Shown here: piece after piece, positions 1-8,721 of the stretch | Layout: each line of letters begins with the position of its first letter | How positions within the stretch are numbered: the stretch's first letter is position 1 | Origin: Senegalia massiliensis | GTDB lineage: Bacteria > Bacillota > Clostridia > Tissierellales > SIT17 | Length of the DNA stretch: 64,000 nucleotides | Direction: 5' to 3' | Assembly: GCF_009911265.1 (NCBI RefSeq) | Contig: NZ_QXXA01000006.1 | Span: 1-64,000, forward strand | Translations under genes and position numbers: made by a program | Notes under the pieces: model-generated | What the model saw: only the letters and a program-made list of their open reading frames with translations | Databases searched by the model: none | Told to the model about the DNA's origin: nothing

Positions 1-253
1 TCCCAACCTTTCTATTTTGCTATTCAAATCTTATTATATAAAATAATTGTTGAAATGTACAGAATCTTTAATAAATAATTGATTATATATTTAGTTCCAA
101 AACCTAAGGAAAAAACACATTGAAATAACAATCTTATTACAAAATAAAATTTTTTAAAAATTTTTTATATTAATCTTTAAATTTATTTGATTTTGAAATA
201 AAATAGACATATACTATATAAATACAAAAAATATAATTAAAGGAGAGATTTTA

Positions 254-1621
254 ATGGATGACCCCAATCAATTAAAACCAAAAAAGTATTCATTATCAAG
301 TTATTTACAATTTATAATTCCATCAATTATAGGTATATTAGTTTTGATGGTGCCTTTCAATTACCAAGGTGACACTACAATTGTTGTAGCATTACTCGCA
401 AGTAAACTAACAAGTGCTACACAAAACATCTTACCAGGTATAGTATTAACCTTCATTACTATTACTGGAATAGCTACACTTATCTATAAATTATTTAAAC
501 CCTCAATTATAGAAGATAATGAATTTTTAAAGGGAATATTTAATGTTTCTATATTTTGGGTTATCACACGTATAGTAGGAATGATATTAGGTTTTCTAGT
601 TTATTTTAAAATTGGACCTGAATGGATCTATTCTGATGCTACAGGTGGATTAATACTATACGACTTGATCCTTACATTATTTACTATGTTTTTATTTGCA
701 GGGTTTTTATTGCCTTTCCTTACTGACTTTGGACTATTAGAATTTGTAGGTTCTCTTTTAACCCCAGTCATGAGACCTGTATTTACACTACCTGGTCGTT
801 CATCAATAGACTGTATTGCCTCATGGGTAGGTGATGGAACTATCGGTGTCACACTTACTAATAGACAATATGAACAGGGCTATTATACAGCAAGAGAAGC
901 TTCTGTAATAGCTACTACTTTTTCAGCCGTATCTATCACTTTTTCACTTGTAGTATTAGGTCAAGTTGATTTAATGCATATGTTTGGAATATATTATCTA
1001 ACTATCATACTCTGTGGGGTTATAGCAGCTTTAATACTACCAAAAATTCCACCTTTATCTAGAAAAAAAGATATATATTATACTGAAAATAGTATGGATA
1101 CAGGAGAAGATATTCCTGAAGGATTTACCACTCGAGAATGGGGAACTAAACTTGCTATTGAAAAAGCTAAAAAAACAGGTAACCCTAAAGATTTTGTTAT
1201 CAATGGTACAAAAATAGTTTTTGATATGTGGCTAGGTGTTTTACCAGCAATAATGGCTTTTGGTACAATAGCTCTTATAATAGCGGAAACTACACCAGTA
1301 TTTGAATGGTTAGGAATGCCATTTATACCACTATTAAAACTACTTAATGTTCCTTATGCTACAGAAGCTGCCCAAACAATGGTTGTAGGTTTTGCTGATA
1401 TGTTTTTACCATCTGTAATAGGTGCTAGTATACCAAGCGAAATGACTAGATTTATTGTGGCTACTCTTTCTGTAACTCAATTAGTTTATCTATCTGAGGC
1501 AGGAGCTGTAATATTAGGTGCTAGAATTCCAGTAAATTTAAAAGACTTGTTCTTTATATTCATAGAAAGAACTCTTGTAACATTACCAATAATTGTACTA
1601 GTAGCTCATTTAATCTTTTAA
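254..1621 (+). CDS. YjiH family membrane protein (nucleoside-recognition/Gate domain)
   Basis: A 455-residue polytopic inner-membrane protein. Hydrophobic segments alternate with short loops throughout, and the central part (about residues 150-260, with LTPVMRPVFTLPGRSSIDC and WVGDGTIGVTLTNR) looks like the Gate/nucleoside-recognition fold of YjiH proteins. The start is supported by AGGAGAG at 241-247. It stands alone and is closed by its own terminator. The family is thought to be transport related, but no substrate is established and nothing nearby suggests one. The family call is fairly firm; the function is open. Confidence 0.8.
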   Translation: MDDPNQLKPKKYSLSSYLQFIIPSIIGILVLMVPFNYQGDTTIVVALLASKLTSATQNILPGIVLTFITITGIATLIYKLFKPSIIEDNEFLKGIFNVSIFWVITRIVGMILGFLVYFKIGPEWIYSDATGGLILYDLILTLFTMFLFAGFLLPFLTDFGLLEFVGSLLTPVMRPVFTLPGRSSIDCIASWVGDGTIGVTLTNRQYEQGYYTAREASVIATTFSAVSITFSLVVLGQVDLMHMFGIYYLTIILCGVIAALILPKIPPLSRKKDIYYTENSMDTGEDIPEGFTTREWGTKLAIEKAKKTGNPKDFVINGTKIVFDMWLGVLPAIMAFGTIALIIAETTPVFEWLGMPFIPLLKLLNVPYATEAAQTMVVGFADMFLPSVIGASIPSEMTRFIVATLSVTQLVYLSEAGAVILGARIPVNLKDLFFIFIERTLVTLPIIVLVAHLIF

Positions 1622-1625
1622 CTTT

Positions 1626-1660
1626 AAAAGGTACCTATCTAAAGATAGGTACCTTTTTTA
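1626..1660 (+). terminator. Rho-independent terminator of the YjiH gene
   Basis: A 14-bp perfect stem with arms GGTACCTATC and GATAGGTACC extended by A/T pairs, a 4-nt loop and a T run, directly after the stop codon at 1621. Confidence 0.9.
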
Positions 1661-1680
1661 TACTAATATCTATATAAGGC

Positions 1681-1912
1681 TGCTATTTTTTTCTCCAATT
1701 AAATTTAGGATGAAATTGCCCCATACTTTATCTGTTCGAGAAACAAATAACTTTTCTTGACCTTTTCTTTGTTCTTATTTAAATATAGACTCTAAAGTTT
1801 TCCAAGCTTCTTTATGCAATTACTTGTCTGATTTAATATCAGGACTTCCTGATATATGTTTATCTATTAAATTGTTATATTTATTTGCAGCTTTATAGAT
1901 TGGGAACATACT
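1681..1912 (-). pseudogene. Decayed baeRF family 3 (release-factor-like) gene fragment
   Basis: On the minus strand one frame reads LEIRFSMFPIYKAANKY, then HISGSPDIKSDK, a stop, LHKEAWKTLESIFK, a stop, then EQRKGQEKLFVSRTDKVWG. The order P-IY, ISG-PD, S-K, LHKEAW, E-I-F--EQ--G matches what I remember of the C-terminal half of baeRF3 proteins (bacterial archaeo-eukaryotic release factor-like domain). Two in-frame TAA codons and no start mark it as a remnant. The assignment is from memory of the family pattern, without a search. Confidence 0.5.
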
Positions 1913-1933
1913 AAATCTAATTTCTAATAAAAG

Positions 1934-2095
1934 TTAGACTTTTCTCCTTCCAATTATTAGTGATATGACAAATAATATTAAGAATATGAAAAACAATATT
2001 TTAGCCATACCTGCTGCTACTTCCACTATTCCAAAAAAACCAAATATTCCTGCAACTAATGCAATTATTAAAAATATTACAGCCCATCTAAGCAT
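1934..2095 (-). CDS. DUF1328 family small membrane protein
   Basis: A 53-residue protein starting MLRWAVIFLIIALVAG and continuing with a GIVEVAAGMAK loop and a second hydrophobic segment before an RRK tail. This is the two-helix layout of DUF1328 (YtjA-like) proteins, which are about this length. The ATG at 2093-2095 follows a good AGAGGTGAG ribosome binding site. Function is unknown; the family is linked to the cell envelope and often to stress-type regulation in other bacteria. It lies between the decayed baeRF3 fragment and the divergent YihY gene. Confidence 0.8.
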   Translation of the reverse strand: MLRWAVIFLIIALVAGIFGFFGIVEVAAGMAKILFFIFLILFVISLIIGRRKV

Positions 2096-2252
2096 ATATC
2101 TCACCTCTTTTATTGTCTTAATATTCCAATTCTTCTCTTAATTCATATATATCCTATTAATATATTTATAAACATTTTTGATGTTTTTGTTAGTTATGTA
2201 TCATTATTGGTTATATATATTAATATAAATGAAAGTAAAAGAGGTGAAATTT

Positions 2253-3113
2253 GTGAAAGTTAGAAAGTTAAATATAAAAAACATAATACATAGTATGAAA
2301 TATAGAATAAAACACGATGAAGTTCCAGCACTCGGTGCTCAACTTACATATTATCTTATACTGTCATTTTTCCCTTTTTTAATATTTTTACTTACACTTT
2401 TAAGTCATACTTCAATTTCCACTTCAGATGTTATGGGTAATTTATCAGGTGTATTACCTGAACAGTCATTTTCATTAATATCCGATACAATTGAAGAAAT
2501 CTTACAAAATGGCTCTACACCACTTCTTTCTTTTTCTATTATAGGTACATTATGGTCATCTTCTAGTGGCGTTGCTGCCCTTATAAAAGGACTTAATAAA
2601 GCTTATGATCAAGAAGAAAATAGGCCATTTTTATTGTTAAGAGGTTTTGCAATTCTTATTACTATAGCACTTGTAATTGGTATTATGTTGACTTTTACTC
2701 TATTAGTATTTGGACAGATAATTGGAAACTATATATTTAGTCTTTTTAATCTAACCGAAGTATTCAGACAATTGTGGGCTACTATAAGATTTGCTTTTCC
2801 TATAATAATGCTTATAATTATGTTTACTCTTTTTTATAAATATGCTCCTAATAAAAAAAGATTAAAATTAAAAGAGGTGATACCTGGAGCATTGTTTACT
2901 ACAGCAGCATGGATAGGAATATCACTATTGTTTTCTTTTTATGTAAATAATTTTGGAAATTATGCTAAGACATATGGTAGTATTGGTGGTATAATAATTC
3001 TTTTAATTTGGTTATATATAAGTAGTATAATAATACTTATCGGTGGAGAATTGAATGCAACCCTTGCTTTTGATAAGGTCTCTATAGTAAAACAAATAGA
3101 AGATAAAAAATAA
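2253..3113 (+). CDS. YihY/BrkB family inner-membrane protein
   Basis: About 286 residues with six hydrophobic segments and the family signatures DEVPALGAQLTYYLILSFFP near the N terminus, a GTLWSSSSGVAAL segment, and IGGIIILLIWLYISSIIILI near the C terminus. I chose the GTG at 2253 because GAGGTG at 2241-2246 is well spaced for it; an ATG at 2229 in the same frame would add 8 residues but has no good site. The family (formerly annotated RNase BN) has an uncertain envelope or transport role. A terminator follows at once. Confidence 0.85.
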   Translation: MKVRKLNIKNIIHSMKYRIKHDEVPALGAQLTYYLILSFFPFLIFLLTLLSHTSISTSDVMGNLSGVLPEQSFSLISDTIEEILQNGSTPLLSFSIIGTLWSSSSGVAALIKGLNKAYDQEENRPFLLLRGFAILITIALVIGIMLTFTLLVFGQIIGNYIFSLFNLTEVFRQLWATIRFAFPIIMLIIMFTLFYKYAPNKKRLKLKEVIPGALFTTAAWIGISLLFSFYVNNFGNYAKTYGSIGGIIILLIWLYISSIIILIGGELNATLAFDKVSIVKQIEDKK

Positions 3114-3131
3114 AGACTCAGCTGAGTCTTT
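3112..3131 (+). terminator. Perfect 20-bp palindromic terminator
   Basis: AAAGACTCAGCTGAGTCTTT overlaps the YihY stop codon and is followed by TATTTTAT. It sits between convergent genes (YihY on plus, the thioredoxin-like gene on minus) and can serve both. Confidence 0.8.
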
Positions 3132-3134
3132 ATT

Positions 3135-3461
3135 TTATGAAAAAATCATTTTATAATACCTATTAATGCTGGAATCTAATTCATCAATAGTTATAAATTT
3201 ACTCATTTTTATAGCTTCTTTTCCTTCTATAAATAATATCACCGTAGGAGCTACAAATATTGAATATTGACCTTTTGCTTCTATATTATTATTTATATCT
3301 ACTTCAATAGATTTTATTTTAGGATACTTTTCTAATAACTTTTTTAGCTTTGGACCAAAGCCAACACAATTAGATCACATATCATCAGAAAAAAATAATA
3401 AAGTCATATTATTTTTATCAATTATTTTTTGTATTTCATCAAATGTATCTATTCTTTTCAT
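3135..3461 (-). CDS. Thioredoxin-like selenoprotein candidate (UXXC, in-frame TGA)
   Basis: Reading through one in-frame TGA gives a 108-residue thioredoxin-fold protein: MKRIDTFDEIQKII, strand TLLFFSDDM, then TGA-Ser-Asn-Cys at residues 29-32, GFGPKLKKLLEKYP, KSIEVDINNN, and the cis-proline region IFVAPTVILFIEG. The TGA sits at the first active-site cysteine, giving UXXC in place of CXXC, the usual position of selenocysteine in redox proteins. A SECIS-like hairpin follows it (3344-3364). The frame is otherwise intact, and AGAGGTG precedes the ATG at 3459-3461. It is cotranscribed downstream of the MATE gene, 13 nt after that stop. The alternative is a recent nonsense mutation. No selenocysteine genes lie in this window. 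Confidence 0.75.
3344..3377 (-). promoter_or_regulatory. Candidate bacterial SECIS element with its UGA
   Basis: The mRNA reads UGA (3377-3375), then 18 nt, then the loop GGUCC. The loop closes an 8-bp stem, UUGGCUUU paired with AAAGCUAA (one G-U), at 3364-3344. As I recall E. coli fdhF, its SECIS also has a GGUC-type apical loop 18 nt after the UGA. Confidence 0.7.
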
Positions 3462-3474
3462 ACTATCACCTCTT

Positions 3475-4833
3475 TTACCCTTCTTCTATTACATTTTTAA
3501 CCCATTTTTTTGATATTACTCTAGGTATTCCTATCATGGCTTTAACAAACTCTTCTAAAGACACCAATACTACAACAAAATATACTGGCAAGTTAAGAAT
3601 ATGACCTCCTATTATTGCCATTGGCACTCCTATAAGCCATACACTTCCAGCTTCAATAAACAATGAAGCTGTAGTATCTCCTCCCCCTCTTAATATACCA
3701 ACTATAAGGGTTGTATTAAATACCTTAAATGCCATAAATATAGCAAATACAATTAGTATTTTCTCTACATTTTCTCTTACTATAGCTGAAACTTCAAAAA
3801 ATGATATTATTAGAGGAGAAAAGACTATAATTAAAATTCCTATTATGATACCAATTAAAGGAGTTATAATAGAAAATCTCTTAGCATAGCCTATAGCTTG
3901 AGTTTCATCCTTTGCTCCAATACTATTTCCTATCATAACTGCAGCAGCATTTCCTATGCCCATAGATACAACCATAAATACCTGTTGAACTGTATTTGAA
4001 ATTTGAACAGATGCAAAAGCTTCTGTACTTATTCTTCCATATACAGCCGAATAAGTTATAACACCTAATGACCAAAAAGCTTCATTTAAAATCACTGGTG
4101 TTGTAGTTTTAACTATTCTCATTATAAATGCTTTTGATAAATCCTTCATTTCTCTTATCTTAGCATCAAGAACTAAACCTTTTCTATATATAGTTGTAAG
4201 CAATAATGTTAACTCGATTATCCTTGCAATTAGTGTAGCAATTGCAGCTCCTTTTATACCTAATTCAGGAAAGCCAAAGTTTCCAAATATTAGCAGATAA
4301 TTTAATATTGTATTTACTCCTAATGAAATTGCACTAACAATCATAGGTAATTTAGCATTTCCTATACTTCTAGCTGCAAAGGAATATGAAAATGTAATAG
4401 CAGTAATACTATAACTAAAACAAACTATCAACAAATAACTTACACCTAATTTAATTACTTCTTTATCATTAGTAAATATTCCAAGTATTTTTTCAGGAAT
4501 TAAAAGTGCTGACAGTGTAAAAACAAGAGAAATTAAGGTTCCACTTATAATAGAAAATCCTAACACTCTTCTAATATTAGTAATATCTCTTTTGCCCCAA
4601 TATTGAGATATAAAAATAGCTGAACCACTATTTAACCCAAACATCAAAAGGGTAAAAAAGAAAAAAAGTTGATTCGCAATACCTACTGATGCTATTGAAG
4701 TTTCACCTAATTTACCTATCATTACTGTATCTACCATGTTTAAAGAAGACGAAATTAAGTTTTGTATGGATATAGGAAGTGCTATTGAAATTAATCTTTT
4801 AAAAAATTGTTTATCATTTAATAAATCTTTCAT
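3475..4833 (-). CDS. MATE family efflux transporter
   Basis: A 452-residue protein with the twelve-helix, two-half layout of MATE exporters. The N-terminal half contains LPISIQNLISSSLNMVDTVMIGKLGE, typical of the family, and the second half a repeat-like segment around VSMGIGNAAAVMIGNSIGA. Such proteins expel cationic drugs or metabolites in exchange for Na+ or H+. The following thioredoxin-like selenoprotein candidate begins 13 nt after its stop, so the two form an operon. Substrate unknown. It is not a close copy of the second MATE gene at 14961-16355. Confidence 0.88.
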   Translation of the reverse strand: MKDLLNDKQFFKRLISIALPISIQNLISSSLNMVDTVMIGKLGETSIASVGIANQLFFFFTLLMFGLNSGSAIFISQYWGKRDITNIRRVLGFSIISGTLISLVFTLSALLIPEKILGIFTNDKEVIKLGVSYLLIVCFSYSITAITFSYSFAARSIGNAKLPMIVSAISLGVNTILNYLLIFGNFGFPELGIKGAAIATLIARIIELTLLLTTIYRKGLVLDAKIREMKDLSKAFIMRIVKTTTPVILNEAFWSLGVITYSAVYGRISTEAFASVQISNTVQQVFMVVSMGIGNAAAVMIGNSIGAKDETQAIGYAKRFSIITPLIGIIIGILIIVFSPLIISFFEVSAIVRENVEKILIVFAIFMAFKVFNTTLIVGILRGGGDTTASLFIEAGSVWLIGVPMAIIGGHILNLPVYFVVVLVSLEEFVKAMIGIPRVISKKWVKNVIEEG

Positions 4834-4944
4834 AAAATCACCTACTTACTCAAAATTATCATATGATTATATTATAAACTATTTCGTGTATCTAATCTAT
4901 TAAATGTTTTATTTATTTGATAAAATTCATGAAAAGATAAACAT

Positions 4945-4972
4945 AAAAAGACACCCATATGGGTGTCTTTTT
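4945..4972 (-). terminator. Terminator after the NhaC-type gene
   Basis: A perfect 28-bp palindrome, AAAAAGACACCCAT mirrored, overlapping the stop of the gene ending at 4971. Confidence 0.85.
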
Positions 4973-6395
4973 ATGCAATAACTTTATTGTAATTTTGTTC
5001 TTTATTTTCATCCTTTTTATCAATTGTTATTCCAGTATATCCATAAATTATAGATATTATTGGATTTAATATATTAACAAAAGCAAATGGTGCATACATT
5101 AATGGATTTATACCTAAAGTTTTATGCATAAAAGCACCACAAGTATTCCATGGAATTAATGGAGATGTAAGAGTAGCAGAGTCTTCTAACGCTCTAGATA
5201 AATTCTTTGAAGCTAAATCTCTTTCATCATAAACATCCTTATACATTTTTCCTGTAATAACAAGTGCTAAATATTGGTCCCCTGTAACTAAATTAACTCC
5301 TATACCTGTTAATATTGTAGATAAAATAAGTGAACCTGTACTATTTGCAACTTTTAGTATTTTTTCAGCAATAGCATAAAGCATACCTGTTTTCTCCATA
5401 ACACCACCAAAACTAAGTGCTACAACTATTAAAGATACAGTCCACATCATAGAATCAAGGCCTCCTCGTGTGAGCAACTTATCTACTGCTTCTACTCCTG
5501 TAGTAGATTCAAACCCATAATGTGCTGCATTTATAATATCACCTAAATTTGCCCCTTGAAAAGTAACAGCAAGTATAGCTCCTGCAAAAACTCCTCCAAG
5601 AAGTCCCGGTATTGCTGGAACTTTAAATATAACCAATAGTATTACTATTATTGGCGCTATAAATAGTATTGGAGATATAGTAAACTGATTTGATAATCCT
5701 TGTAAAATAGTATTAATTGTATCCACATTTGATACTGAACTACTATATTTCATACCTATAATTCCATATAGTATTAAGGAAATTAAATAACTAGGTCCAG
5801 TTGTATACATCATATGTTTAACATGTTCAAAAAGATTTGATCCTGCCATAGCCGGTGCTAAATTCGTAGTATCTGACAATGGTGACATTTTATCTCCTGC
5901 ATAAGCACCTGATATTATTGCTCCTGCTACTATAGGCAAAGGTATTCCTAAACCTTCTCCTATACCAATTAATGCAATACCAACAGTACCTGCTGTTGTC
6001 CATGAACTACCTGTAGATAAAGCAACTATTGATGCAAGAATGGTACTTGCTACTAAAAATATACTTGGTGATAAAATTTTAAGTCCATAATAAATCATTG
6101 TAGGTACAACACCTGATAATATCCAAGTACCTATAACCATACCAATTATAAGTAGTATAAGTATTGCTTGCATTGAGGTTTGTATAGAATCAATTATTCC
6201 TTTTTCTATTGCATCCCACTTATATCCTACCTTGACACTTATACCTGCAGCTACTATAGTAGCCATAATTAAAGGTATGTGTGGATCCGCTTCATACACC
6301 TGAAGTGCAATTATTAATGCTCCTATTAAAAATAGAACTGGTACCATAGCTAATTTAAAACTTATTTTACTAGAATTATCATAGTCATCTGACAT
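4971..6395 (-). CDS. nhaC: NhaC family Na+/H+ antiporter
   Basis: A 474-residue polytopic membrane protein with NhaC landmarks: STGSSWTTAGTVGIALIG, GAYAGDKMSPLSDTTNLAPA and NLVTGDQYLALVITGKMY, all conserved in this family. It exchanges Na+ for protons; some members (for example Bacillus MleN) carry malate and lactate with the ions. A strong GGAGGGGG site precedes the ATG. It lies 151 nt downstream of a GlnK/GlnL-like two-component system in the same direction, which suggests regulation by that system and hence possibly an organic or amino acid substrate. That inference is mine. Confidence 0.85.
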   Translation of the reverse strand: MSDDYDNSSKISFKLAMVPVLFLIGALIIALQVYEADPHIPLIMATIVAAGISVKVGYKWDAIEKGIIDSIQTSMQAILILLIIGMVIGTWILSGVVPTMIYYGLKILSPSIFLVASTILASIVALSTGSSWTTAGTVGIALIGIGEGLGIPLPIVAGAIISGAYAGDKMSPLSDTTNLAPAMAGSNLFEHVKHMMYTTGPSYLISLILYGIIGMKYSSSVSNVDTINTILQGLSNQFTISPILFIAPIIVILLVIFKVPAIPGLLGGVFAGAILAVTFQGANLGDIINAAHYGFESTTGVEAVDKLLTRGGLDSMMWTVSLIVVALSFGGVMEKTGMLYAIAEKILKVANSTGSLILSTILTGIGVNLVTGDQYLALVITGKMYKDVYDERDLASKNLSRALEDSATLTSPLIPWNTCGAFMHKTLGINPLMYAPFAFVNILNPIISIIYGYTGITIDKKDENKEQNYNKVIA

Positions 6396-6546
6396 ACAAA
6401 AATCCCCCTCCTTTTATTTGTACATATTATAACAAGAGGGTTACAAAAAAAATCAAAAATATTTATTAAAATTCAAAAATAAATAAGTAATTTTCTGAAA
6501 ATAATATTTATCCACTAATGTATTTTAAAATTCTATTACTAAATAT

Positions 6547-7392
6547 TTAATTTCTAAACTCTATCTCCGTCATTAAACTATCTATAAACTTTCTTATGCT
6601 AATTCTTCCTCCTGTATCTCTTTTCCCTCTTATATAATCCATTTCTGATTTTACATCTTCAAAATTAAACAATGAATTATTATAATTAGTAAATGTTTCA
6701 TTCATATAATCTTCTATTCCCAAATGTGCTAAATTCGACAATGCTTTATTTATAGCTCTTCTTATTCTCTGCTCAGAAGCACTAGAATTTTCACTTATCT
6801 TTTCACAAATTTCCTTTATTTTAAAATCAAATATGCTCTCATCTTTTTCAATCAAAAATGAACAAATATTTATAATATCTTCTGCTCCTTTTTCCCCCAT
6901 AATACCTAACTTATTTAATATATTCCTAATTCCACTTAATTCATCATAATTTTGCTCTTTAAGTTCATCTGAATTCTCATTATTCATAAAAGCATTTTTT
7001 ATATTTTTCAATGTTCTTTTCATATTTATAGATTCAATTATATTATCCATTACCTTTTTAATTTCTACAATATTTAACGGTTTAGTTATAAAAAAATCAA
7101 CCCCTTTATTATATGCTTCAGATATCATATCTTTTGAATTTACTTGTGATACCATTATAAATTTCATTTCCAAATTTAACTTTTTAATCCTATCTACTAA
7201 TTGTATTCCATCTATATTGGGCATAAGTAAATCAACCATTACAATATCAGGTCTATATTTTTTTATTTCTTCTATTGCAATATCACTACTCGTAGAAAAA
7301 CCTACTACATTTGCTAAATTATTATCTTCAATTATATTTTCTAATGACTTTATTATAGCTATATCATCATCAACAACATATAATTTTAGCAT
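6547..7392 (-). CDS. Response regulator, YcbB/GlnL type
   Basis: A 281-residue protein. Residues 1-120 form a receiver with acidic triad DDD at 8-10, phosphoacceptor D54 (IVMVDLLMP) and the FFITKP lysine motif. The C-terminal half (residues about 160-275, with IRRAINKALSNLAHLGIEDY) resembles the YcbB domain, a DNA-binding module found in GlnL-type regulators rather than OmpR or NarL types. It begins 4 nt after the upstream kinase stop, so the pair is one operon. The most likely target is the nhaC-type gene next to it. The domain name for the C terminus is from recall. Confidence 0.8.
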   Translation of the reverse strand: MLKLYVVDDDIAIIKSLENIIEDNNLANVVGFSTSSDIAIEEIKKYRPDIVMVDLLMPNIDGIQLVDRIKKLNLEMKFIMVSQVNSKDMISEAYNKGVDFFITKPLNIVEIKKVMDNIIESINMKRTLKNIKNAFMNNENSDELKEQNYDELSGIRNILNKLGIMGEKGAEDIINICSFLIEKDESIFDFKIKEICEKISENSSASEQRIRRAINKALSNLAHLGIEDYMNETFTNYNNSLFNFEDVKSEMDYIRGKRDTGGRISIRKFIDSLMTEIEFRN

Positions 7393-7396
7393 CTTT

Positions 7397-8665
7397 TCAC
7401 TCCATCTCTTCTATTGGTATTATTATAATAAATTTTGTAGATTTGGAATTTGAACTTACTTCTATATTTCCTCTAAACTCTTTTTCAACAATATCCTTTA
7501 CAACAGTTAATCCTATTCCTCTTTTAATATTACCTGAATCTTTATTAAATTTAGTAGAAAAGCCTGGTTCAAATATATAATTTATGTTATTTTCTTTTAT
7601 ACTTGGACCATTATCTTCTATTATAAATATATATCTATTATTTTCTTTGGTATATTTAAAGTTAATATTGCCATCATTTTCTCCTATAGACTCTATTGCA
7701 TTCATTATTAAATTTCTAAATACTGACATAATATAATAGTGTTTATATATATTCACATCTTCTTTTATGTAAACATTTAAACTTATATTTAAATTGTTTT
7801 TTTCTATATACATATCAATATTTTTTTTCAAAATATCCATTATTGCATATAAAGTCATAAATTTATACCTTACTTTATCTTCCATAATAGATTCTATTCC
7901 ACCAATTACTCTACTATAATTTTTCTTTATCTCATGTACATCTTTAGATATCATAAGAGCCATTTTTTTATCATCATCATTCTCTAACTTCTCATATAAA
8001 TTATAAGCATTACTCATCACATTTTCGATATAATTGTTATTCATATTCATATAATAAACTTCACTTTCTAATTCTGATGAAAGTATGACTAATCTTCTAT
8101 ATCTTTCTTCATGTTCCTTTTTTACTGTGAAAAGATTATAGTAATGTATAGATAATAATATTATAAAAGCAAATCCTCCTCTAATTAAAGCTATTAATAT
8201 TAATGATTTTATATTTGTTTCAAATCCTATATCAGAATATATAAATACTCTAAATATAACTTCTGATAAATTAGCAAATAGATCACATAATACAACAGTT
8301 ATAAACCAAAAGAAATGGGAAGTTTCTTTTCTTTTATAATATAAAAAATAATATATTAACCCATATACAAGGTGAAATGTAACCTCAGGATAACTTTGTT
8401 TAAAAGCAGGTATGAAAGATTTTCCATCTAATGTCATAAATAAGCTTCTAAAAATTACACCTGTCATTCCTGTAAATACTGATGTTATTATTGGATTGAG
8501 ACTTTTATATAAATTCAAGAAAACTGGAAAAATAACTAAAGAAAGCGTTATTCTAAACCCAGCTAATATATAACTTAAAGAAAAGAAAGAAAATATTACA
8601 TCCATTAATGAAATATATATTCTTTTTTTAAAATGAGTCCATTTAACCATTTGTAACACATCCAT
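7397..8665 (-). CDS. Membrane sensor histidine kinase (GlnK/YcbA-like)
   Basis: A 422-residue protein with about six membrane segments in residues 10-200. A dimerisation region with KDVHEIKKNY supplies the probable phospho-histidine, and the ATPase domain has N box FRNLIMNAIESI, G1 IIEDNGPSI, F box FEPGFSTK and G2 GIGLTVVKDIVE. The multi-helix sensor without a periplasmic PAS domain fits small-molecule sensing in or through the membrane. It is translationally close to the response regulator gene. The start may be the Met at residue 6 instead. Confidence 0.82.
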   Translation of the reverse strand: MDVLQMVKWTHFKKRIYISLMDVIFSFFSLSYILAGFRITLSLVIFPVFLNLYKSLNPIITSVFTGMTGVIFRSLFMTLDGKSFIPAFKQSYPEVTFHLVYGLIYYFLYYKRKETSHFFWFITVVLCDLFANLSEVIFRVFIYSDIGFETNIKSLILIALIRGGFAFIILLSIHYYNLFTVKKEHEERYRRLVILSSELESEVYYMNMNNNYIENVMSNAYNLYEKLENDDDKKMALMISKDVHEIKKNYSRVIGGIESIMEDKVRYKFMTLYAIMDILKKNIDMYIEKNNLNISLNVYIKEDVNIYKHYYIMSVFRNLIMNAIESIGENDGNINFKYTKENNRYIFIIEDNGPSIKENNINYIFEPGFSTKFNKDSGNIKRGIGLTVVKDIVEKEFRGNIEVSSNSKSTKFIIIIPIEEME

Positions 8666-8675
8666 TATATCTTAT

Positions 8676-8721
8676 AAATAGTAATATTATGCATTACTAA
8701 GCATGCATAATATTACTATTT
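8676..8721 (-). terminator. Long inverted repeat across the end of the zinc-finger gene
   Basis: Two perfect 19-bp arms (AAATAGTAATATTATGCAT and its complement) separated by 8 nt. The hairpin overlaps the stop of the gene at 8697-9077 and ends 10 nt before the kinase gene. There is no clean T run, so it may act as a weak terminator or an RNA-processing or stability hairpin. Confidence 0.55.
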
